A DNA stretch of 64,000 nt from Anseranas semipalmata (lineage: Eukaryota; Chordata; Aves; Anseriformes; Anseranatidae), in assembly GCA_013399115.1 (NCBI GenBank), contig VXAA01001497.1, positions 903,224 through 967,223 on the forward strand, read 5' to 3'. Of the stretch, positions 1 to 12,320 are shown in pieces. How positions within the stretch are numbered: position 1 is the stretch's first letter; every line of letters begins with the position of its first letter. A model generated the notes under the pieces. The model was not told where the DNA came from, made no database searches, and saw only the letters and a list, made by a program, of their open reading frames with translations. Position numbers and translations under genes: made by a program.

Positions 1-3000
1 AAAGCCCCAAAACTTAAACCAAACCAAACAAAAAAAAAGTCATAGCTCGAGAGATCCAGAAGTATACAGTTTAAAGGCCAGTGCTGATCTAGAAACAAAT
101 TCCATTAGTAAAGAAAAGTTAAAGAATAACGTTAAAAAACATTGGAAGCAATAGCATGTTATTTTAAAAAAATACCTACCTTTCAAAGTTTTTTTTTTCA
201 ACTGCTTAAAGAATATTTAGTTTCTTGTCTGAGGTTACTTAGAAGGTTACTTAGACCCAAGTCTTTACAGTGTCTGGAGCCATCGGAACACCTGAGTGGG
301 CGTCTGTTTCTTTAATCTTTTTTCCTGGAACAGCCTTTGCAAGTTTATGCTGGGAAATAACCATCTTTCATACTCTCCTTTCTCTGAATCAGAAAACAAA
401 GTGAAGTAACTTCTGACCTTTTACCAGCAAATATCCTAGGGCAGGTAGGCAAGCTTCATGCCAGTGACGGTTGTTGGCATTAGCAGAATTAACTAGATAC
501 GGCAACACTGAGGAATCTGTCTGGCAGGAGCTGAGAACATGTGGAAAGTTTAAAGATCGGGACTTCCTAAGATTGGAAAGAAGGATGACTGTGCTCCAAA
601 GACTCTGAAGGTGAGGTTAAGCTGGATAAGTGCAGCTGCATACAATGCACTCGGCATTTAGTTGGCTTTAGTAGGTAATGGAAGGAACTGGACTAGTGCC
701 TATGAATTTTGAGCGAATCTAAAGGGTGATATGCTCAGGTATCCACAGTGTAGATGTCTTAAGGAAGGTGACATGAGTTTACACATGCACACTCTTTCAT
801 TTGACCCTGTGACCTGTGAATAGGATTTTAAATCTGGTACTCAATATTAGTAGAAATGATACCTCTGGCTAATACTGTGCTGTCTTGAGTATTCAGCATT
901 GAAGTCAATCTTGATGCATTCTTTGTTTATGCTCAGGGGATGCCTAAATCAAAAATTTATGGTCTGTGCTAGTTTGGAAACAGAAAATAGTGACCTCAGT
1001 TTCTTAGTGTGTGTGATGAAGAAAATAATGTGATGAAAATGTCTCAAGTTGAAGTTGTCCTAGACAGGGTTATCTACTGAGGCAGTATGCTAGTTCATGT
1101 ATATCGCCTTCCTATGTTCAGCTTTAAATTTGCTTCCTCCTGGTGACTCACAATAATTTGAATTTCAACACAGGAATAACTGAAGAACAGATTCAGATTC
1201 ATTAGTAGTTTCCTATTTGGCAATTAGTTTGTGCAAATATAGTTTGGAATGGTTTGTTCGTGGGCTGTTTGCTGTTCATGACTAGTTCTCCTTAACTGGT
1301 TACCTAAAATATTGATTGGTTTTTTTTGATTTCTTGCCTGGGTGACTTGAATAGCAGGTCGTGAATTTTCATTTGAAGAGCCTATGATATAAATTTACAA
1401 AGTCATTTGTGTCCTAATTAATGAAAATATTGGGATTCACAAGTGTTTTCACAGATCTTTGGCAGTTGTTCCAAGCACTACAGTAAACTGATCTGGCTTA
1501 TCTTACTCACAAAAAATATTCACAAAGTCGTTTTAAAATCATGTAGCTATTGATCTTCTCTCTCTACCACAGAAAAATAACTATTTAATTTCAAAGGAAA
1601 CAGTTACCCAGGGGTTTCTGCCACATATAGAAAGTTATAGGAGTTATGGGCTTCTGCCAGGGAGAGGAGTAATATTTGTGTGTTAGAACAAACTGTACCA
1701 GCAGTTAGCCTGCAGTATCGTATTTTATGGTTTTCATGATTCCTTCCTACTATTTTGCTCTTCTGGTTATGTGCAGTGTCATAATACCACCCTAAATCTG
1801 AATTTGCTCTGTCAGTATGCCCAGTATGACACTGAATGCCTCCTGGATGTGCACTTTGTAATGAGGGTCAACACCTTTTAGTCGGGGTGGGTGCTTCTGG
1901 TGGACTTTGTTCATCAAAGCATCTTTTCCTGCAGGAAGACATTTTGTAGCCTTTAAAGAGCAACTGTTCTTCCGAAGATGTAGTGCGAGGCAAACTCCAG
2001 GCGCTCTGCTGTGCTGCCAGCTTTGCAGAATTGAGGGAGGATTTATTTGGTAAAGGCCGACTGTGACCCTTTGTAAGCAAACGGGCATTTCCACGGTGTG
2101 TCTCCAGTGAATCAGTCAGCACCTAGGAGAATAAATGTAACGGATTATAATGCTTCAATTCAGGTGGCTGAGCGCAAATGCCTAAGTAAAGTAATGCTTT
2201 CAGTGCTCGAAAGGGAGGGATTTTTCACCACCTGCCTATGACAAATGAGGCTTATCAAGTACATTCCCACTAATGATTTATTTCAGAAGTTCAGGGAGCT
2301 AATTCAGCGGTGCCATAAGCAGCAGAAGTGTAAATGGGCGAGATCCTAATCACTCTTGTGCAAGCAGAAATGGTAAGAAGCTGGGATCGGAATGAGTTCC
2401 TTTGGAGTAAAATGGTCAGAAAACAAGTTTATGTGGATGTGACCAGTGAGGATAAATAGAGCAATGTGTGCCTATTTCACAGTTGGCACATGTTCTGAAA
2501 GGTTTAAATTTGTGCATTGTCAGTATAGGAAAAGAAACTGAAACAGAAAAAGCAACTGAAAAAACTCTGAGAGAGAACTATAAAGGATGATTTATCCCAG
2601 TGCTCTTCCTTAAGCAGGTATTAATCCATGGGCAAATCCTTGAATTTAATGGACTTCTGCTGGATTACTTGCACAGGTAGCAGAGATGATATGGCAACAG
2701 GAATCTTCCTGTTGAAAACATTCCTTTAAGGAGGGTGGATGGGGGGACAGGAACCAATCTTTACAAGGGCTTTTTTTCATTCAATTAATGCTTTGCTAGA
2801 GGAAGACAGACCTAGTAGATTTTTTCCTGCTTAAATACATTTGATTCTTACAACTGTTCATAGATTTCAGTTTGCTTTTGTGTTTGGATTGGGAATTGAC
2901 AATGAGAATATAATATAGTGCTGTGACATACTGGATTGAATAGACCTTGTCTTTACAAAATAAGACATTTCCTACCCAGAGGGCTTGTCTTTTTAGTTTG

Positions 3001-4899
3001 GTAAACCAGAACATTCCCCTTATGGATATAGCTGTAACTAGTTAAGCTATCCTGTCACATCTTACTTCTGTCAGTGAGACAAGCTAAGGAAAATTTGGGA
3101 TGTGCATTAAGTGGCGTGTGCTTCTTTATGGTATCCTCCTGCATTGCATTAAATGAGAGTACCCAAATTTTCTGTTCCTTTTTTTTGTTCATATATGTAG
3201 AAAGAATATGTACAGAAAAAGTATTTCTAGACATTAAGTTAAGCCTCAAAGCAGGGTGTCGTGTACCAGGTCCTCGTGTCTGTAACTACCACAGCAGTCT
3301 ATAAGACCTTAGGATCCATTACTAATCCCTCACTGAAGTTGATGAGAATTTCTCAGCTGACTGCTTTGATAGCTGGAGCTGACCCTTCATTAATAAATGA
3401 GGAAGGTTAAAATGCTCTTACTCAGAAATGTAGATGCAGTCACTGGCTATACTTCTCACATGCACATCTGTGTGAAAGGGATTAAAAAGGCAGTTATGAA
3501 AAGTGCTTCTCTCTAACATATTGTAAAATAAAAATATTTATAAATCAGTAAGATATTTTGACTCAGAAGCTTTTTATTATTTTTTTTTAATTGCCATTCA
3601 TACAAAATCATTTTCTTAGACAATAGTATGTTACATCTTTTCAGAGTCTCTGTAGAGCAGAAGACAGAGTGGTAAAATTTCTGAGGCTCAAGCTAAGCAT
3701 CTGTCAGTAAAGCCCAAGCTGGATTTGTGCTCCTGGGTAGCATGACAACGGAAAAAATTTATGATAAGAAATAATTTTTATACGTAAATGCACAGCTGAA
3801 AAGGAGCCTTTATAAAGTGCTATTTAAACTTGTACTGTTAAATAGTTAACTATACTTCTGTCTTCAAATATAAATCTATGTTACAGTTGGAATACTTAAT
3901 TTTTTAAAAGGGGTCTATTTTAGCTAGATCAGCTACTGGCTAGAAAATCATTGTGTTCACAATATTTATGAATGCTCATATACAATCTAAATAAAAATGT
4001 GAATACAAATATAAAACATGAAAATCACAAACTCCTTGGCTATCTTTTGATCTTGCCAACTAGAAGCTGAAATGTTTGATCAATTGGGATGATGTATGGA
4101 AGAACCCAAACCTAGCAAGATAAGTTGCTCAGCTTTTGACAGGTGTTTGCAAAAAGGTAAATTTGAAGAGTGGAGGAACTGGCATAAAACATATTTTAGA
4201 AGTATTTAAGGTCTAGAAGCATGAAAAAAAAAAAAGCATCTAAATCAACTGAGTTTTGGGAGGCTGTAATGGAAATGATATAGTACAGACATCCGTACCT
4301 TTGTGGTAGCACTGCTACTGCTCTGCTGCTAAGAGCCACAGAAGAAGAAGAAGTGGTGAGGAGGAACAAGGGTTTTTTGTGCCTTTTTTTCTTTTTACCA
4401 AAGGTAACTGCGGCCAGGTAGCAGCCTTGGAGGATATCCCTTTCATCCAGCCTTGGGTGACTCTGTGTACCAAGGTAGCTGAACGAATCGGTAGCCTGTG
4501 CCCTCTGCAGAGCTGCCAGTGGCAATTTGGAGTGTCTAATTCTAATTAAGCTCTTATTCAGGATGCTGTATTTGATAAGTTAGATAATAAGACTATTCCC
4601 TCAGAATATATGACTTGATTACATATAACTTTAAATACAAAGCCTCTTATTAATTAGGTACATATTAAGTGTATGAAATGAGACAGCAAGCTTGGTTGAA
4701 AATTAATTGACTTTCCCTACCATTGTTGACTTGAGAACAGTAAGGCATTTTGGCTCCACAGTGTTCATGAAGATACAAAACTCTCATGGCAGTTTTTTAA
4801 AAGGATTAAACACCAGCTGACAGAGAGGTCTCAGAATACAAGTGTGTCCTGGCAAGTGTAGAGCAAATGCGTTTTCAGTGGACTCTCCCTGGGCTGGCT
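1..4899. other. Unique AT-rich intronic sequence, no gene seen
   Basis: No coding segment, RNA gene or recognisable transposon was seen. Open frames here are short, lie on both strands and match no family I know. There are ordinary A/T homopolymers, for example around 3583-3592 and 4224-4234. Confidence 0.6.
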
Positions 4900-5540
4900 T
4901 CACAGACTCGCAGAGTGGCTGAGGTCAGAAGGGACCTTTGGAGGTCATCTGGTCCAACCCCCTGTCAAGCAGGGACACCCAGAGCAGGCTGCCCAGGGTC
5001 ACATCCATGCAGCTTTTGAAGATCTCCAAGGTGGGAGACTCCACAGCCTCTCTGGGCAACCTGTGCTGGCACTCCGTCACCTGCACAGTAAGGAAGTGCT
5101 CCCTGATGTTCAGACGGAACCACCTGTGCTCCAGTTTGTGCCCACTGCCTCTTGTCCTGGCACTGGGCACCACTGAAAGGAGCCTGGCTCCGTCTTCTTT
5201 GCAGCCTCCCTTCGGATATAGACATTGATCAGATCCCCCCAGAGCCTTCTCTTCTCCAGGCTGAACAGTCCCATCTCTCTCAGCCTCCCTTCACAGGAGG
5301 GGTGTTCCAGTCTTTCGATCATCTTGGTGGTCCTACATTGGACTCTCTCCAGTAGCTCCATGTCCCTCTTGTACTGGGGGCCCCAAACTGTACCCAGCGC
5401 TCCAGACGTAGCCTCACCGGTGCTGAGTAGAGGGGAAGGATCACCTCTCTTGACCTGCTGACCTGTTACTTTGCCTAACACAGCTAAGAACACCATTAAC
5501 CTTCTTAGTGACAAGGGCACACTGCTGATACGCTTCTTGC
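4900..5540 (-). mobile_element. CR1 LINE fragment, 3' end at left
   Basis: The left edge reads as the reverse complement of a CR1 3' terminus (cacagactcgcagagtggct, then the 'agaagggacct' block). It continues through the 3' UTR into the end of ORF2. On the minus strand a frame at 5110-5520 contains WGPQYKRDMELLERVQ, the C-terminal motif of CR1 ORF2, followed by the arginine-rich tail. The copy is 5'-truncated, as is usual for CR1, and no intact reverse transcriptase remains. The boundary near 5540 is approximate. Confidence 0.92.
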
Positions 5541-8500
5541 GTTATTGACTACCTTGTGTTTGATCTGTGTCTGCCTGGGCAGGTGAGAGGAGGGGGAGAA
5601 GAAGAAGGGCAGGTCACAGCAGGGCAAGGCAACTTGCAGGGTTTGCCTTCGATGCACGGCAAAGATGGAGCGTGCTGCTTCCTCCCTCCCTTGCCAGCCT
5701 ACAAGCGAGGTACTGAGTCAGGTTTCTCAGCCTTTTTGCCGTCTTCCCGTGATGGCACAGCTGTATCAGCATGCTTAATGAAACAATTATCCTCTTAGTC
5801 ATTTCTTCCAAAGAGTTCTTTGAAAAGTGGAAATTTGTAATAATATAAAATACTACTGCTGCTTGCAGCTGTGAGCTATAGTAGATCAAGCTATCAGTTT
5901 TCTACTGCAAGTCTTTAGTCCTGCTGCCAACAACTACCTTATATATGGCTATAAATCTTCCAGGAGTGTAATAAAGGTGAACTGCGTTTCACTGTAATGG
6001 GGTATGTCTTACATGAAGACACAGAGCATTAGGAATTCTGTGTGTAATAGCCAGTGCTTCCCAATATTAATGTCAAAAGAGAAGGATGTAGCACTGTGGG
6101 CTGCAGAAGTCATTCAGAGGTATTGAAGTTTTTTGTCCCCAAGTACTCTGATTTTATCATAGCGATGCTGCTCTAGTTCAGGAGTTTGTGGTATTCGTTT
6201 TATAAACCTCATTCTGAGGTGCTCGTAGCTCTTCTCTGCACATCAGAAGGCATTCTGAAGGAGAATTTTTTTTTTGACTGTTGCTTTTACTGTATTTATT
6301 TTCCTTTTTTAATGTTAGAAATACTTTAGCCAAAATGTAAGTCTGATTTTGAAAACTATACCTCTTTCATAAGTACTGGAGTCATAGCAATTCTGTGATG
6401 CATTTAGAGACCCAAAATGCAAATAGGTACCTAATGAGATTCACAAAAGAACCTATTTCATATTGAAGACATTTAGAAATGTAACTTGGTTGTTTCTCTA
6501 GCTTTAGGAACTTAAATGCCTTTGAAAAAATGGCTCTAATTCTTTTGGGCACTTCTGAAAATTTTACCCTAAAGCTTGATTTTTTTCACGTGAAAGTCAG
6601 TTTCAGGTACTGAACTGAATAGATAAATACATCAATATTATGTTGTGGATTTTATTTCAATACTGTTCAGTTGTTTCTAAATTTGAATGATTAAAAACTA
6701 AATATAGTTAAAATACTACTAATGTGCATGAGCTTTGTCTCTTATTTATGACTTAATCGTAGAGCTGTCATTATTTGTGAGCCTATATATATATGTTTAT
6801 TTATTGCTTTGTAAAGTTGTGAAAATGTGTAATAGACGTACTTGCTGGCTCTGATTTTCATGGTTAGGCAACAGCATCCCCTTATTAAATCCCAATCCGC
6901 TATACCTGCATCCCAGCTATTGTCATTTTACAATGTCTTTTGGTCAAATTAAGTGCTGCGGCAAGTCAGTACAATTCCTGTGGAGATCTGGAGGTTATTA
7001 TTCCTGAGTAAAATGTGGCATTTTGCCTAGCTCTGTCTCACCTCCCACTCAGCCTGTGTGGCACAAAGAGGCTGACTGAGGAGGAGAGCAACAAAAGCAC
7101 AGAAAGTAAAAGAGGAAGAGGCTTGATAAGTCTTCAGTGTGCTTTTTATTGCTGCTTTTGTCAGCTTGCTCTTGTGAAAGGAAACTAGGTATTAAGAAGT
7201 TGCTCCTGTCACCTAGCTTTTTAACTCAAAGGGTATTCTCTGTGTGCACATACATGTGAATACATAATTAGTCTTAAAGCTCACAGAGGTAAAAAAACAT
7301 AGAAAATTTGATACTTTATTGTTGATGGTCTTTTCCTTGAGATTGCACAACCTTTTTGTAATTTGTGTTTGTATCAGTATAAGGGTTCCAAGACCCTTGC
7401 CATAACTGCAGTATATAAAAGAAAAACAAGCCACATCAGGTACTACATGTAAAATTATATCCATAACCAAAGACCTGGCCTTCTTACAAATCTACCTTTC
7501 CAATTCCTTTCCCCTAGGACAAAAAAAAAAAAAAGCAAAACAACAGTCTAATGCTGTCCTACTTGAAAAGTAAGTTAGGACTCTTGCTTGCCCTGCTGCC
7601 CACCATTTCTATGTCTCAGTAAATGAAAGGAAAGGAGAATAAAGGCATGATGTCCCGACTGAAATTCAGGGCACGGGTCTAAGTGGTAATCCTACAGCTA
7701 GCCTAACTGCACCAGAGGCTGCTGTCTGGGTTTAGGGATTCAGGTTCCTGCAGCCAGCTCTGCCGTACGGCACGCACACGTGCTTCAAGCTGCAGCGTGG
7801 GCACTGGTGGGGACGGCCGCTCAGCTCGCTGCAGGTGAACGGGAGAGTGGATGCGATTCAGCGACCAGGGAGGGCAGGGCACAGCGATGAATGAAGCAGG
7901 CTGGCAGCTCAATTCCCTGCACTAAACTGCTGTGATTATTCCCATCTTCATCCCTAATGCGGTTTCTAAAGTGTAAGGGGGAAGTCTGGTTTCTCTGAAA
8001 ATGGTCTTTAAAAACGGCATCCAGAGCTGTGAATGCTTGCCGTTGGCTATCACCTGGCATGTTTACTTCAGAAAGATCTCTATAACTTATTTTAAACGGG
8101 TTTCTCAAAACATGTCAAGCTTAAATCCATGATTTGCAGATATCCCTCGTAAAATCTGAAGTTCTTTCTCCATTTCCAGGAAGCACAAACTACCTAACAA
8201 TTGCATCAGATTTCAAAAGCTGAAGTTCTGAAGAAACTCAAGTCTCACTGGGCTTATGGAACCATCTGTTGTATCTTGTACTTCCCAGTACAAGACTTTC
8301 CTACAGCAGACAGATCTATTGTCAATATCATTTCAATGTGCCTTTGTAGATCAGTTTTTAGTCCTAATCATCAAAGTCATTGCAGTTGTCTTTCCCAATG
8401 TCAGAGCTTTGACTGCAGCACACATCCAGCTCTACCATTCTTTGCCTGCTGCATTTTCAGACTTTCAGACTTCCAGTCCTTTCAGACTGGACATATAAAA

Positions 8501-9027
8501 CTTTGAGGCATTTCTTTCTGCTATTCTGTGGGTCAGGAAATTTTAGCTTGAATTTGTCATGTAACCTTTTGAACAACTTGTATTTAAATGAAACATTTAA
8601 ATGCCTGCCCTAGTAAGGGAATCTCCTGTGACATAAAACATGCAAACTTTTAATGATACACATTGAGGGCCGGGGCTTATAGCTTACCCCAATGCAGGGC
8701 TGTACCTTGGAATTTCACAGGTCAGAGAGCCAGCTGCATACTTTGCTGATAAAACTGGTCTATTTCAAGGACAGTATACATTTTAATCATATGGAGGCTT
8801 GATTCTGATCCCATTGAGGAACTGGACTGGCCATTCTGTTCACAGCCAGGCAGAATTGGCTTCTGTCCTTAAAGACTTGGCCACACTCACGGCAGCTTTG
8901 GAAGATGTCTCCTGTGGGCAAAATTATTCTGGTTACACTTGTTGAAGTTTATTTGGTGAAACCTGTGTACTTCTATTTAAATCAGGTGTCAGAGTAGAAG
9001 AATTTATGCTGAGGAAAAACAGAATAT
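5541..9027. other. Unique intronic sequence, no gene seen
   Basis: AT-rich intron with a poly-A run near 7519-7534 and a locally GC-rich patch around 7690-7920. A small perfect hairpin occurs at 8275-8294 (arms CTTGTACT/AGTACAAG, 4-nt loop). The open frames present are short and resemble no protein family I recognise. Confidence 0.55.
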
Positions 9028-9176
9028 ATCATAGAATTATAGAACGGCTTGGGCTGGAAGGGACCTTAAAGACCAGGTTCCAACCCCCCTGCCATGGGCA
9101 GGGATGCCACCCACTGGATCAGCTTGGCCAGGGCCCCATCCAACCTGAGCTTGAACACCTCCAGAGATGGGGCACA
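9028..9176 (-). mobile_element. Short CR1 LINE 3' fragment next to MOCOS exon
   Basis: The sequence begins with atcatagaattatagaacgg (a CR1 3' octamer end in reverse complement), followed by the 'gggctggaagggacctta' and 'ccatgggcagggatgccac' blocks typical of the CR1 3' UTR. It is only about 150 bp and 5'-truncated. It stops roughly 60 bp before the splice acceptor of the large MOCOS exon. Confidence 0.93.
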
Positions 9177-9212
9177 TGGTAATAAATTAGAATATTCAGA
9201 AAATAACTGGAT

Positions 9213-9238
9213 CTTTTTTTTTTTTTTCCATTTTTCAG
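9213..9238 (+). other. MOCOS: Splice acceptor of the large MOCOS exon
   Basis: An uninterrupted T tract followed by ccatttttcag immediately precedes the first MOCOS-like codon remnant at 9239. The AG at 9237-9238 gives a phase-2 entry, so base 9239 completes a split codon, before Ile-Leu-Gln-His-Phe-His. Confidence 0.9.
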
Positions 9239-9880
9239 AATATTGCAACATTTTCACACTACTTCTGAAGATTACACTGTCATTTTCACATCTGGATGCA
9301 CAGCTGCACTTAAACTGGTAGCAGAAACATTCCCATGGATACCTGAAGGCACAAAGCAACCCAGTAGTCGATTTTGTTACCTAACTGACAGCCACACATC
9401 TGTGGTGGGTATGAGGGGGATAACTGCCTCAATGAATGTATTATCTGTTCCGGTAAAACCAAAGGAATTGTTGTTATCAGAGAAAAAACGAATACCAACT
9501 GAAGAACAAAACTGCACGACACCTCATCTTTTCTCGTATCCAGCTCAGAGCAATTTTTCTGGTACCAAATATCCCCTTTCATGGATACAGGACGTAAAAT
9601 CTGGGAAACTCTGCCCCACCAAAATACCAGGGAAGTGGTTTGTTCTTCTAGATGCAGCTTCGTATGTGAGCAGTTCTCCGTTAGACTTGGGAGTTCACCA
9701 AGCTGACTTTATCCCCATCTCATTCTATAAAATCTTTGGATTCCCTACTGGTTTAGGAGCATTATTGGTAAACAACCGGATTGCCCCCCTCTTGAGGAAA
9801 ACCTATTTCGGAGGTGGAACTGCAGCTGCCTACCTCGCAGGAGAGGATTTTTACTTCCCAAAGAAATCTATAGCAGAAAG
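9239..9880 (+). CDS. MOCOS: Molybdenum cofactor sulfurase, large internal exon (PLP core)
   Basis: This 642-bp exon encodes the bulk of the aminotransferase class V / NifS-like domain of MOCOS. The enzyme is a cytosolic PLP-dependent protein that takes sulfur from L-cysteine and converts the oxo form of the molybdenum cofactor of xanthine dehydrogenase and aldehyde oxidase to the active sulfido form. Visible signatures are LQHFHTTSEDYTVIF at the start, FCYLTDSHTSVVGMR (cofactor-contacting His codon at 9393-9395), LLDAASYVSSSPLDL (Asp codon at 9651-9653), and SFYKIFGFPTGLGALLV, whose Lys codon at 9729-9731 is the expected Schiff-base lysine (Lys264 in human, from memory). LLRKTYFGGGTAAAYLAGEDF follows. 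The exon starts in phase 2 after a strong acceptor and ends in phase 2 at AG before gtaagg, so it is symmetric. There is no internal stop or frameshift. The identification rests on recalled similarity to vertebrate MOCOS and I am confident in it. Confidence 0.97.
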
Positions 9881-9886
9881 GTAAGG
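9881..9886 (+). other. MOCOS: Splice donor after the large MOCOS exon
   Basis: gtaagg directly follows the exon end AAAG, a good U1-type donor. Reading on through it adds only one more codon's worth of frame agreement with the family, whereas joining to 46657 restores the conserved Arg-Phe-Glu-Asp-Gly sequence. Confidence 0.92.
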
Positions 9887-12194
9887 CTTTGTTTAACAAA
9901 ACAGGTTTTTTTGTTGATACTGTTTGCTTTAGACAAATGTCTTAGTGTTGGTGCATGCACTGTGCTGCTTTATGCAGTTGGATAAGCATTTCACATCTAA
10001 CTCTATTTTCTTCTTAGTATTCTTTTTCATATCTAAAAGATGTTTTCTGAAATATCCAACTTCCTTCCCTGATCTATTTTGTCACAACTGGTAAAAATAT
10101 AAGGGTTCATCTGGTGACATAAAGGTCAGTCCATCCATTTTTTAATTTGTAGGTAAGGTATCTCAGTAGAACCCTGATTTGTTTTGAAGCTGTGCATCTG
10201 GAGCAGCCAGGCCGAGGTTGATCACTCTCTATAATGACTCACAGTGAAAATGGAAAGTAAGGACTGTCTCTATAATTACCCTCAGTGGAAGTGGAAAGGA
10301 AGGGCCATCTATTTCTCCGGCAAGGTGGCAGGCTTTATTCTCAAGAGAAGCTTTATCAAAGTACACATACAGTCAGATGAATTACCAAGGACATATACTT
10401 GTAGCACTCTTATCTCAGGACTGAGATTCTGGAGAAGCTGTGAAGCTCTCCCACAGAAGATAGAGGACACCTAAAGGATGTCAAACGTAAATACACAAGG
10501 AAATACAAGGCGATAGATAAACTTCCCCGATCCCTTAACATACTGAAATACCACTCTCAGTAATATTTGATCTCTCTACCTCTCTGTCTCATGCCAGCAA
10601 CAGCTTACATAAATGCAGTAAAGGAGCTTCCTTCCTTCACATCCAATACATCTGCACAAATGGAAGACTTAATATCAACATTTGATATTGAATGATAGTC
10701 CTTGGGAGTGGCTGGAGGTGAAAAGGGGAAATGATAAACAGAGCCAGTCATGCCTTGTGTTTGTTTATGGATGTGCATTCAGCAGCACAAAGTCCTGCAC
10801 CTCCCATGATGGAAATGCCTGTCCTTTCAGTTCATATATAATAATGCGTAATGGTGCTTCACATGTATGCACCTCTCCTAGTCGTATGCTTTGAGTGCTG
10901 CTGTGGGGTTTCAATTCTGGACTGGTAAATGCGGTGGCTGGCTCCATTAGCATAGCTCTCTTGCAGTTAAGAAGCAGTATTTCTGAAATGGAAATTGGTA
11001 TGGTGAACAGCCAGTTAATCCTTTAATTCAGAAATACAAACAACAAGTATGCATTATTGTTCTCAGCTCTGCTTCTGTTTTTTCAAACCAACCAGGCTTT
11101 TAAGTGCAGCAGGATTACTCGCTGAAACACAGGATGAAAGGGCACAAAAATCATGGAATCCTATAGCACCCCTGCAAGCCAAGGAGAAAACCTGCTTTAA
11201 TTTGACCTGGGCTGGCTCTAGTTTCTGAGCAGCTTTTCTAGAGGTAATTGACACATGACTCCTGACATTGCATAGCAGATAAACATACCTGAAATGTGTG
11301 TTAGATCTCAATTCTCCTTTTATACCTTTTTTGAATTAAAGGGGGAAAGATATGCGGGAACCTTGAGGGAGCTCTGTCTCCATTATCTTTTTCAAGAGTT
11401 GTCAGAGGTTGACTAACTATAAGTCTTTCAGGTATTTGAGGCTCCCACTGTTTTCAAGGGCTCTTTTGTTACTGGATCAGAAGAAAGGCCTGCTTTAACC
11501 TTTTCCTACTACAGGGTAATAAACAAGGGAATTTGTCAGGTTGGGTGCAGAGTGTCTAATCTTGGTATGAGGGAACCTAACTGAAATAATCAAATCTGAC
11601 ACCTGGACCCGGACGTGTAATACTAGTTCCTGATAGACACCAAAGTGTCACTCAGTTTGACTCATACACTGATAAATACTTAAATTTATCCTCATCTACT
11701 GCTTTGCTTTTTATTTGAAAACCTAGTTTTTAAAAGTTCATGTTTAAAGCATTATTGGTTCTGTCCATAATCCCTTGTGAACTGTGGAGACTTAAAGTCC
11801 TGCGTACAAAGGCCTGAAGTTTTCAAAGATAGCTCAGGAATGAGGAAAACCCTTTCCTGAAAAAATAAAAATGACAGCATTGAAAACCTCAATCAATATT
11901 CTCCAGGCTATTTCATATAGATTTTTTTTCCATTCAGAGGTTATGGGTTTTTGCTTTGTTATATTTTTAAAGTATTTTCTGAATAATAAAATACACAGAG
12001 ATAAAGCAGTTAGGAACAGAACTACTACACTTCAAATGAAATACCAGGCCACCATGGCCAAAGCTACTGATTAGCTTATCTGTGGCCATGTTTCTATTTC
12101 TTTGCTAGTGACTAGAACACCTGGGTCATTATTCCCCATATAAACAGCAACTCTAGCCAGGTTTTATCCCTGCCAAATTGCAGTAAGAAGCCTC
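9887..12194. other. Unique intronic sequence, no gene seen
   Basis: Apart from the diverged tandem duplication at 10227-10308, no repeat family or gene is recognised. Short open frames at 10244-10474 and 10682-10894 resemble no family I know. Confidence 0.55.
10227..10308. repeat. Diverged 41-bp tandem duplication
   Basis: Two adjacent units, 10227-10267 and 10268-10308, both begin ctctataat and share the tcagtg and tggaaag blocks. By eye about 32 of 41 positions agree without gaps. It matches no transposon I recognise and looks like an old local duplication. Confidence 0.75.
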
Positions 12195-12320
12195 CTCCAT
12201 CCTTGGAGGTATCAAAACCCAGTTGGAGAAGGATTGAGCAACCTGCTCCAGCTGGATATGCTTTGGGCAGAAGTTTATACCGAAGATCTCCAGGGGTCCC
12301 TTCCGACCTCAGTGCTTCTG
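12195..12320 (+). mobile_element. Degraded CR1 LINE 3' fragment
   Basis: It reads like the CR1 3' UTR in sense orientation: 'ccatccttggaggtatcaaa', 'gcaacctgctccagctgg' and 'ctccaggggtcccttccgac', with the octamer tail eroded. The copy is clearly older and more diverged than those at 9028 or 55287. Confidence 0.8.

Larger units (their letters stand above)
1..9238 (+). other. MOCOS: MOCOS intron upstream of the large exon (partial)
   Basis: This is inferred to be intronic because the large MOCOS exon begins at 9239 in phase 2 and so needs an upstream exon. I looked for the preceding coding segment (the conserved YGNPHS-type region of the family, recalled from memory) and did not find it, so it probably lies left of the window. 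The interval holds two minus-strand CR1 fragments; the rest is AT-rich unique sequence. A short diverged exon cannot be excluded by eye. Confidence 0.65.

Noticed and set aside
5110..5520. 136-codon minus-strand frame as a host gene
   Set aside because: It is the C-terminal tail of CR1 ORF2 (WGPQYKRDMELLERVQ) followed by antisense 3' UTR, not a host gene.
8275..8294. Perfect 8-bp hairpin as a miRNA or terminator
   Set aside because: The stem is far too short for a miRNA precursor, and bacterial-type terminators do not apply here.
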